DNA from: Fidelibacterota bacterium
GTDB lineage: Bacteria > Fidelibacterota > Fidelibacteria > Fidelibacterales > Fidelibacteraceae
Reading direction: 5' to 3'
DNA: 6,503 nt
NCBI GenBank assembly: GCA_016937825.1
Contig: JAFGVT010000123.1
Coordinates: forward strand, 1 to 6,503
The stretch's first letter is position 1. The number at the start of each line of letters is the position of its first letter. Of this stretch, positions 5,270 to 6,503 are shown piece by piece. The notes beneath the pieces were generated by a model that searched no databases, was not told the DNA's origin, and saw nothing but the letters and a program-made list of their open reading frames with translations. The position numbers were made by a program, and so were the translations under genes.

Positions 5270-6503
5270 CGCCGGAAACACATCCGCAAAACGACGTCAA
5301 AGTACTTTTACTTTGGCTTTTTTTTGTTTAATGCTTCTGTTTTTTGCGGCATCCTGCGAAAGCGGCATCTTCCGCTCACCCTTCGGGAACCGGACCCTGC
5401 TGCTGGATACCCTCAGCTACGACCATACGATCATCACCGGGGTCAGGAACATGAACGCCGACGCATCGGGGAACCTGCTTTATCAGAACAAAGCCGGCAA
5501 CTATCACGATCTGAACGCAAAATTCCTGATCAAATTCACGAATTTTGCGACCCTTACGGGCGTGCCCGATTCCGTTGAGCTCACGATCAACCAGGCGAAT
5601 GTCCTGTTTTACAGAGCCGGATACTGGGGCGACGAAAGCGTCGTATCCCTTGATCTGTCCCTCGTGGAGAACGATACCTCCCTGTACTGGGAGAACATTT
5701 CCGATGTTTCCGAGGTCTTCGCTTCCCTTGAAGGCCGGACCGTCCATACCGGCACCGTCAGCCTCCCGACCGACGCCGATTCCTTTCTGATCCCCATCGA
5801 CGTCGCCACCGTGAATGACTGGTTCCGCTATCCGGATACCTTTTATGTCAACAACGGATTCACGGTGGAAAAGTCCGATGATTCCGAGGGCATGATCGCG
5901 TTCAGCACGCTGGAATACAGTTCGTCCACCGACGACAGAAGACCGCGCCTGGTCCTGGACTGCAGCCTTTACGATACGAACGGGGTTTATCTTCAGGACA
6001 GTCTGTTCTATGTTTACGGAAGCGGCGACATCCAGTATGCCGAAAGCAGCGCTTCGTACGCGGACAGCCTTTTCATCCTTGCGCAGGGCAACATTTTCCG
6101 GACCTACATCACCCTTGACAGCCTGCGGGAAGACACCCTGCTCGGTCCGACGCACCTGTTGAACAAAGCCGGACTGAACCTGGTCGTCGACCGGGACAAC
6201 AGCTCGGTCGCCGCGGGCGACACCCTAACCCTTACCGCCCGCCTGTTCAGGACCGATCACTGGGACGCGGACAGCATCTCCTATATTTATACGGCAGCCT
6301 CCGATCCTTTCACCGCCCTGGACGACACCCTCAGGGTGGACATTTCCCAGCTTCTGCAATATCTCGTTTCCAATCCCCCGGACAAAGACAACGAGGGCGT
6401 CTTCTTTTATCTGAACAATGAATACAATTCCTTCAATTCGATCAGGATCATTCCGGCATTATCCACCCTGGATATTGTTTATACAAAGGTTAGAGATGAA
6501 TAA
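5247..6503 (+). CDS. Predicted lipoprotein with two tandem beta-sandwich units (DNRLRE/DUF4270-like)
   Basis: The product has 418 residues and stops at the last base of the window. Residues 15-37 form a lipoprotein signal: KRR (15-17), a hydrophobic core (21-35) and FAASC with cysteine 37 as the lipidated residue. Position -3 is alanine rather than the usual leucine. The rest is beta-rich, with many D, S, T and aromatic residues. Two units share one plan: about 91-240 and about 284-414. Each begins with an F/Y-hydrophobic-strand block, has a W/F-rich middle, then IDVATVNDW or VDISQLLQY, then a strand-rich end (RPRLVLD or STLDIVY). This layout resembles DNRLRE and DUF4270 proteins. ATG 5247 lies 20 nt inside the preceding gene, in another frame, with no clear ribosome binding site, suggesting coupling. 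Function is unknown; envelope location is well supported. Confidence 0.72.
   Translation: MNSLTSSSAGNTSAKRRQSTFTLAFFCLMLLFFAASCESGIFRSPFGNRTLLLDTLSYDHTIITGVRNMNADASGNLLYQNKAGNYHDLNAKFLIKFTNFATLTGVPDSVELTINQANVLFYRAGYWGDESVVSLDLSLVENDTSLYWENISDVSEVFASLEGRTVHTGTVSLPTDADSFLIPIDVATVNDWFRYPDTFYVNNGFTVEKSDDSEGMIAFSTLEYSSSTDDRRPRLVLDCSLYDTNGVYLQDSLFYVYGSGDIQYAESSASYADSLFILAQGNIFRTYITLDSLREDTLLGPTHLLNKAGLNLVVDRDNSSVAAGDTLTLTARLFRTDHWDADSISYIYTAASDPFTALDDTLRVDISQLLQYLVSNPPDKDNEGVFFYLNNEYNSFNSIRIIPALSTLDIVYTKVRDE

Noticed and set aside
5376..6155. 259-codon open frame on the minus strand
   Set aside because: It is antisense to the lipoprotein gene, which has a signal peptide and a consistent beta-rich composition. 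The antisense product shows no motif.

Overview
The window carries seven recognisable genes and no RNA gene, mobile element or CRISPR array. The proteins look like those of a didermic bacterium of the FCB (Fibrobacteres-Chlorobi-Bacteroidetes) group or a related candidate phylum. Three things support this: a stand-alone, N-terminal-only glycogen-synthase-like protein followed by a beta-rich lipoprotein, a pairing I know from Bacteroidota genomes; a predicted lipoprotein, as expected for a cell with an outer membrane; and one promoter that resembles the Bacteroidota TTTG/TAnnTTTG type. The phylum assignment is an inference, and I cannot name a genus.

Left block (1-1470, minus strand): a tight three-gene operon, read from right to left. 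It encodes a short NfeD/YbbJ-type membrane protein, a stomatin-like SPFH protein (QmcA/slipin type) and the first 20 codons of a YjbQ-family gene that runs off the left edge. The spacers are 12 and 4 nt. NfeD and SPFH proteins are classical partners in membrane-domain organisation.

Next block (1498-2176): a strong intrinsic terminator with a perfect 12-bp stem separates this operon from an upstream minus-strand gene for a secreted YtfJ-like protein with a thioredoxin-like fold. That gene has its own promoter and a strong ribosome binding site. Between it and the divergent plus-strand gene lies an 8-bp hairpin followed by a T-rich tract.

Middle block (2211-4178): a plus-strand PHP-domain phosphoesterase (TrpH/YciV/RNase AM type) and a minus-strand AI-2E/PerM-family membrane protein meet tail to tail, 6 nt apart.

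Right block (4179-6503): a divergent intergenic region carries a good TTGACA-17-TAAATT promoter overlapped by an FNR/CRP-like palindrome. It drives the glycogen-synthase-like gene, which overlaps the next gene by 23 nt. That gene encodes a 418-residue lipoprotein that appears to contain two related beta-sandwich (DNRLRE/DUF4270-like) units and ends exactly at the window edge. The most interesting part is this last pair: an apparently degenerate glycosyltransferase half-enzyme coupled to a surface or periplasmic lipoprotein.
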